A program made the translations under genes and the position numbers. A stretch of 64,000 bases of DNA from Lepisosteus oculatus (Eukaryota; Chordata; Actinopteri; Semionotiformes; Lepisosteidae), in assembly GCF_040954835.1 (NCBI RefSeq), contig NC_090703.1:23635444-23699443 (forward strand). The letters run 5' to 3'. Every line of letters starts with the position of its first letter. Within the stretch, counting starts at the first letter, position 1. The notes under the pieces are model-generated. The model worked only from the letters and a program-made list of their open reading frames with translations. It did not search any database and was not told the origin of the DNA. Of the stretch, positions 12,701 through 25,542 are shown piece by piece.

Positions 12701-15700
12701 GACAACCTTTATGCTGGTGGTACTGGCCTAAAAGTACTTACCTCTACCATACTAGTCCATCATGATTTACCCACAGCAAAGCTGGAATCCATTTATACGT
12801 TTTAGGGGACTATAGTAATTAGGATACAGCAGCACAGCTTAATTAATAAATAGCAGGTTACAAGTGGTTTTAAATTACTATAGTAATTAGGATACAGCAG
12901 CACAGCTTAATTAATAAATAGCAGGTTACTTTATATTATTTCTTTAAAAAAAATACACAGCATTTTTCTTCAATACCAAAAAATATTTTCAAAACTTGCT
13001 TGATTTCGGGGGTTGAATCTGATCCGCGAAATACACCAGCAAGAACTATAGAAACCTGGTGCCTCTTGCCTGTTTAGTTGCAAAAAAAGTTGTCTTGCTC
13101 CTAGTTACTTGGCAGTATATTTCGATATTTGCAACAAGTTGCACATCAAAAGACCTTGCATCTACACTGAGGAGCCTGTCTGCAGGTGCTCTAGGATTTG
13201 TTTCCACCTAGCATTTGTCAAATCTGGCATTACAGTGACATAAACCAAGATTTTGGCTTAGATTGTTTTCCTGTTTTCATACTGTATCTGATATGCATCT
13301 AATCAAACTGCGAATCTTAACCTCATCTGACTACAAAGTGTATAATTACAGCTGCTACACAAGTGCCCGACTGATTCTAGATCTCTGAAAGTGATCAGCA
13401 CTCATTTATTGACAAACAATACGTATTTCAACATCACAGCATTCAAATGATTATCTGCACTCACCCCTTTTTTATTGTTGTTGGAGAATATGTATTGTGG
13501 GATAAGATAACTTAATTGAGAGGGATTTGGTGATGTTGCATGTGTCACAATTATTTGTAGACCTTTAAGACAATTCTAGTGTGTCCACTAGAACAACTGT
13601 ATTGAAAATTAGCAGTTGGTTTCTGCAACACTGCATAATGACATTTATTTTCAGCCAGAGGGATTCCATGGCGGTGGTTCCCAATCCCGGTCCCATTGAC
13701 ACACACACCATTTGTTTTTTGTTCCAGCTGAGCCCTCAGTTACCATACACAATCAGACCTTTCATTGACTTAATAATAATACAAGTAATTTAAACTGTTT
13801 GTTCCCAGCTCTTGAACATTTTGAAGATTTAACCCTTGGATTTTGTAAATGAAATAAAATCCCAAACTTGTGACTAGAAGCAAAATACATGATCAAAAAA
13901 AGGCTTCAATTATCGAATTAAGGTGGGATAGAATAAAAACCAGTAGGTGTGTGGGTTACCAGGACCAGAATTTAAAACCACTTGTGTATGGTATATCAGA
14001 TGCAAACTTTGCAAGCCAAAAGCTAGGATTCCTTCCACACCATAAAGAAATATTAAAAGCAGAAGTACCTGTAATTGATAATCTAGCATTTTCAGTTACA
14101 ACACTTGTAACCACAGCTAGGAGCAGTACTACAGTATGTGAGTGACCACTGCATATGTGCTGTAAATATGTGGCTGGCATAGTTAGATGACTGTTGCCTG
14201 CTCTTCACATTTTATGCACACTTCATTGAACAAACACCTACCTGACTAATGTCAGTTTCCTCTTCTTTCAGGACCACACTGGAAACCAACAGCAGGAGCA
14301 ACCACAGCGAGCCCACTTCTCCTGTTAAGAATCAGCTAGTCCTGCCTAGCATCAGCATTCTGGAGAAACTAATCAAGACTTGTCCAGTTTGGCTCCAGCT
14401 GGGCATTAGCCCAGAACGAGCTTCTGAAATCCTGCAGAGGGAACCTCCAGGGGTGAGGATGTGCGACAATTATGTTCCTCAGTGTTGAACAATAAGACAA
14501 AAAAAATATATATTTTTTTTAATTAAAAATTAAAATCTAATCCTTATGTCTAATGCTACCGAAGTTTTTATATATACAGTATATATGTTGACCATTGGTA
14601 TGTACTAATAGCTTAAACAGATAAAAAAAATTACAGGGAATCTGTATTCTTGCACAGCATAGTAAAGGTAATTTAGTCAATACTAAATTATTTTTGCAGA
14701 GGTGCCCACTTATCGTCCTGGAAAGTTTCAGTCTTACAGGCTGTATAGACAAGCATTAAATAATCAATTTATATAGACTTTGAGCATTTTCATTGTGATT
14801 GTCAATTAACCACAATGAATATTTAAATTTAAATTACATAATTTATTTCAAACAAAAATTTGAATACTCAGTGTTGTCTTAATAAATTACGTGTTTATAA
14901 CTAAAAGATATTTATAACTAAAATGTATTTGATCGCAGTTTTGTACAAAAATAAGATTGATGAATTAGTCCGTTTTATAGTACTGTATGTCTCTTGGAGC
15001 ATTTGCCATGCTATTCATACTGACAGTGTGAATGACACTAAACAAAACAAAAGGCTTTTCTTTATTTGTAACATTTATGTTTCTTGGATCTCTGTTGTTA
15101 ATAATCAGATTATAAAAAAAACACATTTTGTGCACCATGAGGGAACTGTTTTGGATATCAGGATCCTATCTGCTTGGACATTAATGCAGTTAACCTAGGT
15201 GTAAGGTGTAAAGACCTTTGTAGTTGTCCTATAGACTACAGGACTATGATACTAAAAAGTAAAGAAAGAGATCAGTTCTTCAATAGGTCCCACAGGAAAG
15301 TGCTGCGTCATACCTTTGTATCAAGTAGTTCCTCAACAAATTATAGTAGGATCAGTAGGATCAAACTATTTGTAAACCAATGATATATAAAATAAGATGC
15401 TGATTTGCAATTTAGCAGAACTATATTACTTTGCATTCTGCATTTTCAATTTAATCTCATCATAACATTTGAAATTCACAGAACAGTTTCAGTTTTTCAG
15501 AGATGGTGTGCGTTATTTTAACACTATTGCCGTTTTAGATCCATTATCAGTGTGTAAAATCATCTAGTCTGTTGTTGTTATGCCCACTTCCCCTGACCTC
15601 TGCAGATGCACAACTACAGTATGTAGCCCAACCCCCACTGTAAACCTTATGATGCGGTGTTGTGCCTGTTTCAAAACATTGCCATTTCACCGCAAAGTTC

Positions 15701-18700
15701 GATGGGAGATATCTTTTTTAGAACAATTTTTGTTCTTGTATGAAATAAAATAGATTAAGGAAACTATTAGAAGAAGAAACAAAAGTATAGATTTGGAATG
15801 CACATTCTAGGATACTTAAAGACTAAAGATGATATGGCATCGTATATATATATAAATAATATTATATAATAAGGATTTGAGGATCATTTAGTGAAATAAT
15901 GCTAAAACAAAAGTAGAAATGTGCTTTTGTCCTCCTTCTGACATTACATTGTCTTTCTGCAAAAAGTGTGAGATAACTCTTCTGTACTAACCATAAGTGT
16001 TTTCTTGTCCTTCAGTGATTCAAGGTTTTATTTTGTGAATGCAGTAGTCATATCACAGAACCATAATATCCTTTCTATATCTCTGTCAGGCCTTAATTGT
16101 GTCTATCCTGAATATTTAACTAGATATGTCTCGTATTTGATTTGTGAGAGCATTCAGACACACAGTGTTGCATCAGTCTTATTTTTTCAATGTTCCTTGA
16201 GTGTTTTCTTTTTTTGCCCAACCTTCTTGCTTCCTTCTTTAGTAAAAACATGAGTAGCTAATGTTATAAGCTTCCCAAACTGATAGACCTTTTAGATTAT
16301 TACTTTTGTAAAAAATAGTATTTTTTGACGCGTTCTTGTTCACCTTCTTTAGATAAAAACACTTTTTTGTAGCAGTCAGAAAGCTTTATGTCTCCTCACA
16401 GATCAAACATCTATTTGGACCTGTTTTTTTGTGAATATGTGAATTAATAAATAAATAATATATTGCCTTATTTATTGTGAGATCTTGTATCTAAATAAGA
16501 TAGTATGTAGTGCCATATCTCATATTTTAGGCATTTACATAATGTGCTAACTTATTTATTGATAGATTTTATATTAAAATAGGCATTGCCTTATTTATTG
16601 CAGAATCACCTCACAACTGTCATTTCATATAATATAATTTTGTACTGAAATGTTAGTGTCCTGAAACCCTGCCTTCATATATTTTACATTTTCTATTTTG
16701 CTTTACTTTGTAATTTATTCTATTGTATTTATTCAGAAGTTAGACAGCCATACTGTTATTTCCCTGTACAATTTTATTTTTGTATTTCTTTCAATATACT
16801 GTAGGAAAAAAGCATATAAGTCATGTATAATAAGTAATTTGCTCACTTTCACTCACTAGAAGACCAGTGCTCAAAGCCTGTCTCCTTTATGTGAATCTAA
16901 GCACTAATCCTAACTATCGCTGGTAATATTCATATTGTAATATTCAACTTGCACTAAGGCTTAAATTCTGATTAAGCGTTTCAAGCAGCTTAAAAGTGTG
17001 GGAGCAGTGAAATGAGAAACCAGCTTTCAAAGGGTCCCCAGTCACGCATACAATATTTTAACATTTATTGTTAATTTTTACAAATATTTTTAAAGCAGCC
17101 AAAAGTCGACCAATAGACTGAAAACCAGTAAGGCAATAAAGTAAACAAGGCCACATTGCCTGCATTTCAAAACATAGGATAATAAAAAAGCTACTTTAAT
17201 GACCCTGGAGTTTCAAGACTTTATAAGCTTAGAAAATTCTTCCTTCTGCATAAGTCTGAGTAGATGTAATAGTGATGGTGATTAATTTTAGCAGTGATAT
17301 TAATTAGGCTAGGTCCTAATTACAATATTTGCCCATTCTGTAGTTACAAAAGTAGTTGACAGATATTGCGCATACTGTGGTTTCCAGCTGGGATGGTGGC
17401 ACAGTGGGTGGCAGTGATAGTGCCCAGGGTTTAACTCTGGACCTGGGTTGTTATCTGCATGGAGTTTTCATATTTCTCCCATGTGTGCATGGGTTTCCAC
17501 CAGGTAGTCAATTTTTTTTTCTACTAGACTAATACTAGTAGAGTAATAGGCTTCTGTGCCTTGATGTGAATGTGTACATGTTTTTGTGTCTGTGCCCTGG
17601 AAGGGATTAGTGACCCATCCGGGGTTTATTTCACCTTGTGCCTATTACTTGCTGGTATACACTGTATTCTGTATTGGGTCCTGTATTGGATAAAGCAGTT
17701 GGAAAATGGATGGAGTGATGGTTTCCAGCCACCACTTGGGGGAGCACTATTTGTGGGAAGATCCTCTTTTTGTTTTTCACAGATACCTAATGTGCTTAGC
17801 AATATGCTACAATGTTCATTCTGAGAGGATAGGGTCTTATTGAAACGCACAACAACACAGTTGATTCTAGTCGAGAATGTGTGTGATGCTGATTGATGCA
17901 CTGGCACTCTATGTTTGCATTATGCAATGAACATGCATTTTGAAATGCACTTTCCAAATCAAATTAACCCAAGAGGCACAAAAGAAAGGTACTGCTGCAA
18001 CAGCTCAGTTGTTTGATGAGAGAAACACAGATTGGTAATGTGATGGCTGTATTTGATTATTCCTTCTTGTTAGGTCCTATATTTCATTTCCACACTTCTG
18101 TTATGCATGCAGAGTTTCTTATTGAAGTCATTTAGCATAGAAGGACAGTGTCTAAATTTATTTGAAGAGGAAGTTCACTTAATATCAGTCTTGTGAATTT
18201 GTGGTTGACTGTTCTAATTAAAAACGACAGGTTAGCTTGTATGCACACACATACACCAGATTCAAGCTCTGCTTTATTTTATTCCAAATTGAATTAACTG
18301 ATGTTTTTATCTAAAGCAACTTACATTTTTACCCACATACTGTATACAGCTGGATATTTTCCTGGAGCAATTCAGGTGACACATAGCACAAAAGGGGCAA
18401 CATTAGTGTTTCCTGGGATTGAAACCCACATCCTTCCAGAACACTACCCACTGCTCCACATTCTGTCCAGTTAAGTGCCATGCATGCGATACTCTATTTT
18501 TTTTATTTTTAAAGGAAATAACAGTAATTTTAAGTTCATAGTTTAATGTATGCACATTATGTAATATTTGCACACTTTTAGAAGTTAATGTGTAGAAACA
18601 CATGGTACCTTTTATCATTGGCACTTTGTTAATATTGTTATTATTGTTCATAGCTCTTCATATAGATAATACAGATCCCTGTGGTACTCCAATAATTACA

Positions 18701-21700
18701 TCACCCCAATTTGAGCATTTTTGCCGTATTTGTACCTTTTGTTAACAATTTATAGTCTTAAATGTAATACCTGACAAGGGTATGATGCTGTATTACCAGT
18801 TGTATTTAAGAAAACATGGGGTGGTGTTCATATGCTGTACAGACCAGATGCAAGCAGTGGTGTACTGCAGGGACCCATTTTAGCCCCATTTACTTTTCCT
18901 GGACTTTATCAGTGATTTAGATTCAGGTATACTTAAAAAAACAACTAGGTAAATCCAAAACTAGTGAAATTAACAAACACAGAATCATAAGCAAGTGGCT
19001 TATAAAAAGAGATTAAAATATGCACTGGCAAACACTTAGCAAATTAATTTTATCACTCATAAGTGAAAAGTGATAAACAGTAACGAACACTGATTATTTG
19101 TTAGGATATATAACAATATATAGTATTAATGATGTTTGCAATAGCTCTTCAGGTTTGTTTTGTAACCACAGCATAGTTCATCCTCTTACAACTTTAAATT
19201 TTAATTACCTGTACAATAGGTCCCTTAAAATTTGCACATCGCTGCTACTTGAATGCTGCTGAAGATTACATTTGTTACCCTTCTAATGTATACTACTGTT
19301 ATTGTATTTCTCATGTATATTGCTTCTAACGGTACATTTATGCATACTGCTGCTACTTTTTGACAGTATTTAGATGGCACACATGTTATTGTCTCATGTT
19401 CTTGTCTCCAATTTGTGAAATAATTTATGTCATTTGTTATTTGAGGAAACACATAAGTATGCATTTCATTGCACTCAGGTACATATGACAATAATCAAAT
19501 CAAATCAATGTTTATTTATCAACTGCACAACAATACTGCATGCAGCAGTAGTTGCTGGCAATTAAATGTATTTTCTGTGAGCTCACAAAAATCACAATCT
19601 TGAAACAATAAACAATAGTCGGGGGACATTTGTAGCAAGGAAGGTCCAAGAAACATTCTCAATTGGATTTGTATCACTTACAGTAACCATATCTTTTTAT
19701 CTTCTGTAGATATTCCTGGTGAAGAAGAATGCAAATCTAAAAAAAATGGTTCTTTCAGTTCGCTTCTCTGACAAGGATGGAAAGCCACGCATACAAGACA
19801 TCGTGATCAAAGAGGAAAAAAGCTGTAAGTAGTTGTTTCATTCAGGGGGGAATCGTGGAGGCTAGATGAAATATCATCATCCTACACAAATAAAATACCA
19901 GATCTCTGACATTCTGATCTCCTAAATAACCAGACAGTTAGAAAAAGAATTATAAGATCCTATGGGAGCTTTTTCAGAATCCATTATCCTTAAAAGGCTA
20001 CTGAGAGCAATTTTGTAAGACTTAAATGATTGTTATTTTGTTATTAAAAATAAAATCATATACTGTTTGTCTGATCTATAGTATTTAGGTGCTTAAAATG
20101 TAATGATGAAGAAATTTCTAAAGCTGTATATGAATATGTAAATGTGACATTGCTGCAGATGCACAGTTAACACGATAAAGTACTGTATAATTACACTTCT
20201 AAGTAATTATTTAGGAAACTTGAAATATATTTGAATTTGTTTTGTGGTTAAGAAACATCTGGATAAAATTTTAAATTAAGATTTACTAAACTATAAAACC
20301 ACAAGAAGAGCTGAAAGGCCCAATCTCATGTGCAGGCATTTTCTTATGTAAATCTCTTTAGTTTGAGTGGAGATCTGATTACAGTATATAAGATCCTAAG
20401 CAATATAGACAGGGGTAAGTCAGGAGACAGAGTCACAATTAGAAACTAAAATGAAATTGATGATGGAGAATACACAGAGTTGTGGGAGACTGGGACAGGT
20501 TTCCCAGCTGGGTGATTGACTCTAGACACTTTTAAGAAATTGATGTACACAATCACTATGTTTCATTTAGATATTAAACTAAAACAATGAACAAAACATG
20601 CCTAAGAGCCTTCTTTCATTTGCACAAAAAAAGGTTTTTTAAGAAGTTTGCTTGGCTTTTTTAATAATTTGTAATTGTAGCTTCCAAGAGCTATACTGAG
20701 TAGCTCTCAGAATTTTTTTTCAATTTATGAGTGATGTGTACTGTACAACACAGATGTCCGTGCTAATAGCTTTGAGGTTGGGATGTACTTTGGTGGAAAA
20801 AAATATATTTTAAAAGATGAAGTGTGTTTACAGATTATACCTCTCACATTTGCTCAAACTCTCTTAAGGGTGTGAAGGTCTGACCACAAGTTTCCTGTCT
20901 CAATAGGTTCCACTAATGCTACATTGTCAGTCACGTTCGTACAACTACACCGGTGCTTGAGGTCTCTTGAAGCACACAGGAATGGATCTTAGTGAGGAAA
21001 ATAGGGCTTTGAGTGGGTGCTAATGAGAGCAGCATTAATTTGCAATTAATCAAAATAATCTTGCTCTAATCAAGCTAAACAATTTCTATACCTACAGATA
21101 AGATGTATCATGTCATGACATATCTGGTTGTAGGACAGCATTGTGGTTTAAAATTAAACAAAATACTTCAGTTTATCCCTGCATTTGTTTTAGAACAGAC
21201 TTATTCAACATGCAACTTTCTGTTCAACTCCAGTGCTTTTCACTCAAACAGCTCCTTAAGTGTTACATGTATTTTAATAATAAAAATAATTTCTACAGCA
21301 CATTTCATGTAGGTAGCTGTAGCATGTGTAGGCTGCAAAGGAACAGATAAAGGTTGATTCCATGCTGAAAGGAAAAAGGAAAGAGACACAACATTTTGGC
21401 TGTACAGTAGTTTAGAAGGGGTGAAGAACAGGAAGCATATGGGCATAAAGCAGGTGAAAATGTGTGTCCAAACTCAGGGAGAACAGCTGAAGAGGTGTGA
21501 AAAGCCAAAATCAGCAAATAAATAGAGAATAGCGGATTTAACAGGAAATGAGTCTGTTGTTGAGAGAAGGGGGTGGAAGTTTCAGGATAATTTTGGGCAA
21601 TAGGACTTCTGAAACCCCTCTGTGAGAACACAGACATAGAAATCAGCAATATCGTGGCATAAGGTGTTTATTTCACCAAGATCGAGGTGAAATACAGTAA

Positions 21701-24700
21701 ATGGTTTGGGAAGATCTTTGATCCTCACTCTGACATGTTCCCTGAATGGTCTGCCAGTTTTCTTCCTGTCTCATCAATGTAAACGGCTGGGCATTTTCTG
21801 CAGGAGATTAAGTAAATGTGGTTGTTGGAACTACATGATGTCATCTGGGTGACCCAGAATTGTCCACACATCTGTGTTGTATTAGATTTGCAGATGATGA
21901 AGCGGGTTTGGTTGCAGTGGTAAGTGCCTGGTGTGGATGGTTGCTCTGGGAACTTAAGGGAGCTGTGAAAAAGTACAGTAGGTTGTGCAGATTATTAATC
22001 AGCAATATGAGATAATGGGGTAGTCGGGAAAAAGAGTACCAAGGAAGGGGTCATCCTGTAAGACAGGGAAGTTCTCTTTAATGGTTCTGGGAATAGAAAG
22101 GGTGTGAGGGTGGTAAGCAACACCAATGGAATGCGGGTGTGAGTCCAGGATTTCCTGTGAGGGTTGATGATACAAGGGCTGTTTTTGGCTCAAGAGAAAT
22201 GTGCAGGGAATCTTCTGTTAATGAAAAAAGAGTTATTTTGAAGACTTAGCTATGGAAATCTTTGTCATCACTGTATAATCGTTGAACCCGAGGAACAGGG
22301 AAAAAGGGACTGTTTAGTACTGTACACTATGTGGGGTGGAAGGAGCTGTATAGGAGCTACTGTTTGTGAGTCAGTGGGTTTGCAATAGACAGAAGTTGAG
22401 AGTCGTGGATGGTTAATGGAAAGGTTTATGTCTAAAAATGGAAGAGTTGTGGAAGATATATTAATGTTATACTTGAGGTATGGGTGGAAGTTGATGAGAA
22501 TATGCAGGGAATACTCTAGTTAATCATTAGAGCATGTGGTTCTTCTACACAGCCGACAAAAATATTTGCTTAACTGGGTCCCATGATGGCGAGGACCAAT
22601 TCTGCAAGACATACAAGAGTATGGGTTGGTAGATAAAGCACTGTGGGTTTGTCCAGAATGTGCTTGGGGTCATTGTGGGGAATGACAGTGTACAAGGATG
22701 TGATGGCCATGGTGAAAATGAAACATTCATGGCCCTGAAAATGGAACCAGTTAAAAACCACATTAAAACAAATTCCAATGTGATTCACATAACAAAGGCT
22801 AAAAAGACTTAGTAAGGTCTTAGTAAAAAAAATATCATTTGAAACACTTTTCTGAGATAATCAGGGAGGTATAGATGGAGAAGCATTAGTATGTAGTTTG
22901 GTTTTTGGGACCTGCAGTAGATTGAATTGACCTTATCTAAAAGATAAGATAAGATAAAAGTTTGATAAAAAAAGGTCAGTGGGGTAAAGTGGACCATTGT
23001 GTTTTAGAGCCTTTAAAATCCACTCTCTGGGGGACAGGGAGCAAATGGAGCATTGGTAGAATAGGGATGATATGGTCTGACTTCCTTGATCTGGTGAGCA
23101 CCCTAGCAGCACTGTTCTGGATAAGTTGTAATTTAATTTATGTGATTGAGGGAAAACCACAAAGGAGAGTGTTACAATAGTCCAGGTCCAGACATTAAAA
23201 ATAATTAACTTTTTAATATCTTCAAAATTGAGAAAAGACCTTTGCCAGGAGATATTTTTCAAATGGAAATATGAAGACTTACAGATGTTTTCTTATTTGA
23301 TTTGAAAAATTGAGGGAAGCATTGACACCCAAATTACTGGCCACTGTAGATAACATATCCATTAATGATAGACATTCAGTTACTAGTGATGGTGATTTGA
23401 TTAGGAACAAGATGGGCCCAGATACTGACCTTATACTGACACAACTGGAGAAACAATAAGTCACTGGTGACAACTCTGATCTTGTTTTCCCCGTAGAGAT
23501 AAACTGCTGCCTGTTGGAAAGAGGAATTCTATTACAGTCTATTGCAATCCAGTCAGATATAGTCCCTCATTCCCTGCAGAAGAATGTTGTGGTCCACAGT
23601 GTCAAAAGCAGCTGAGAGACAAAGCAGAACAAGGATGGATGGAGACCATTTGCAACAGCCATCTTTAGAACTCAAAGTAAACTGTAGCTGAGTAGCTACT
23701 GCCTTGTCAAGAACCTTTGAGATGAAGGGGATGTTGGAGTTAAGAACTGGAGAGTAGGTTAGGGTAAAGGTTAAATTCATGAATCAAAGCTAAGATTAAC
23801 TAAATCAGAATAAGTAAGCAGGCTTCGAACAGAGGCATACTTTAGGAATAGGATCCAAGGAACATGTAGATGTACTCATCCTAGAAACAAAGGTCAACAG
23901 AGCAACAGAAGAGACCCTGTTAAAGCTTGCAAAGAGCAGGTAAGGTGAGGAAGAGATACCGTACAGATTGAACCAGCTGTAATTTTGCCAGATAATGGAA
24001 ACTATATCCTTAAAAAGGTTAAGAAAAAAGTTGCACTTTTTTGTGGTTTCAGTGGTTGCTGTAGAGGGTACTGTGGGGATAGGATTGATAAGCTGGTTTA
24101 GTTTAAATAGCCAAGGGAAATCCCTTACTGTATCTTCATCAATTAGTGATAAATAATATTTACTGCAAGTTGCTTTCAAAATTGCAGCATAGTGGAACTG
24201 CTGGTCCTTAAGGGCAAACAAATGAACAGTTAGGCCTGATTTTCCCCACAGGCACTGGAGTCTCTACCTTTGAACCTTCAAAAGATTAAGTTCTTCGGTA
24301 AACCATGTAGAGGAGCACTTGAAGGACACTGTCCATGTTTTCTCAGGGGCAAGTGAATTTACAGCAGTGCTAAAGATGTAATTATAGGATTCATCAAGCT
24401 CTTCAAAGTTGATCATGACATTAATTACATATGAAAGTACAGGGTTGATGGACCCCTGAAAAAGAGACTCAAGGTTGTGAAATGTCATAATATGTTTAAT
24501 ATGAGTCTAATTTGAGTGAGTACTTAAATTAAATAAGATAGCTTTGTGATCAGTTAAAGAATGAAAAGATTTTAAATAGGGGTGACTGGAGGTTGTATTT
24601 TCTGAAATGAGCATAGGCAGCTAAGATTTACACCACAGCGAGAAGTAAAGGAAACCTATGACAATAAGAATTGAATTGAATTAATTTGCATAGAGTCCAG

Positions 24701-25488
24701 GCATAGCTTGTAGCTAAAAGTATTTCACTTTTCTGAGAATTCTGACTTCACGTTAAAGCTTGAAGGTTGTTTTTTTTTGATAGTCTAAGAAGGTGAATAG
24801 AGGCTGAACAGCTTGGAAAAAGTAAAAGTAACCATACATGAACATTTTGCTAAAACTTTAAAAAGAGATCACCAGTACAATACAGTTGAAAATTAATCAT
24901 AAATTTCAAAAAATAAATCCACATAAGCAGTTGAAACACTAATAATGCAACCATTTTCCAGATGGAATGACCACAGAGAGTCAGGACCTTGGTTTTATGT
25001 CTCATGCAAAGGACAGCACCTTTTTACGGGATAGTGTCCCTATACTGTGGCACCCCCTACTGGCCCCTCTAATAACTATTCCAGCAGCAACCTTTTTTTC
25101 CCAGGAGGTCTCTCATCCAGGTACTCGCCAATCTCACACCTGCTTAGCTTCAGTGGGTTGCCAGGTTGAGGGTGATATGGCTGCTGCCTACATTTCACTT
25201 TAAAACTATATTGATACATATACTGTACTGTAGTTTATACTATAATCACTTGTAAGAGTCACCTTCTCTAAACTTCTTGAAATCCAGACTCAAAACCTTC
25301 TTCTTTAGAAGAGCCTTTACTTAACTGGTTCCATTCTTCATCCCTCTGCTATTCCTAGTACCACCATCCACGGTCTCATCTCTATATTGTAATTGTGTTT
25401 TATTTTGTGTATTCTTTTTATTTATTGTTGTTCTTCATTCTGTAAAACACTTTGAGAAGCCACCTTTAAAGGTGCTATATAAAATAAG

Positions 25489-25542
<54 letters not shown>

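Larger units (their letters stand above)
11580..14271 (+). other. RIN3 intron 2
   Basis: About 2.7 kb. It holds a 53-bp tandem duplication at 12.8-12.93 kb and a fragment of a dispersed repeat near 13.67 kb. No other exon is supported. Confidence 0.7.
14453..19709 (+). other. RIN3 intron 3
   Basis: About 5.3 kb, AT-rich. It contains a SINE-like repeat at 17.38-17.73 kb, a reverse-transcriptase fragment near 18.85 kb and a retroelement 3' tail near 19.44 kb. I see nothing else beyond AT-rich sequence. Confidence 0.7.
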
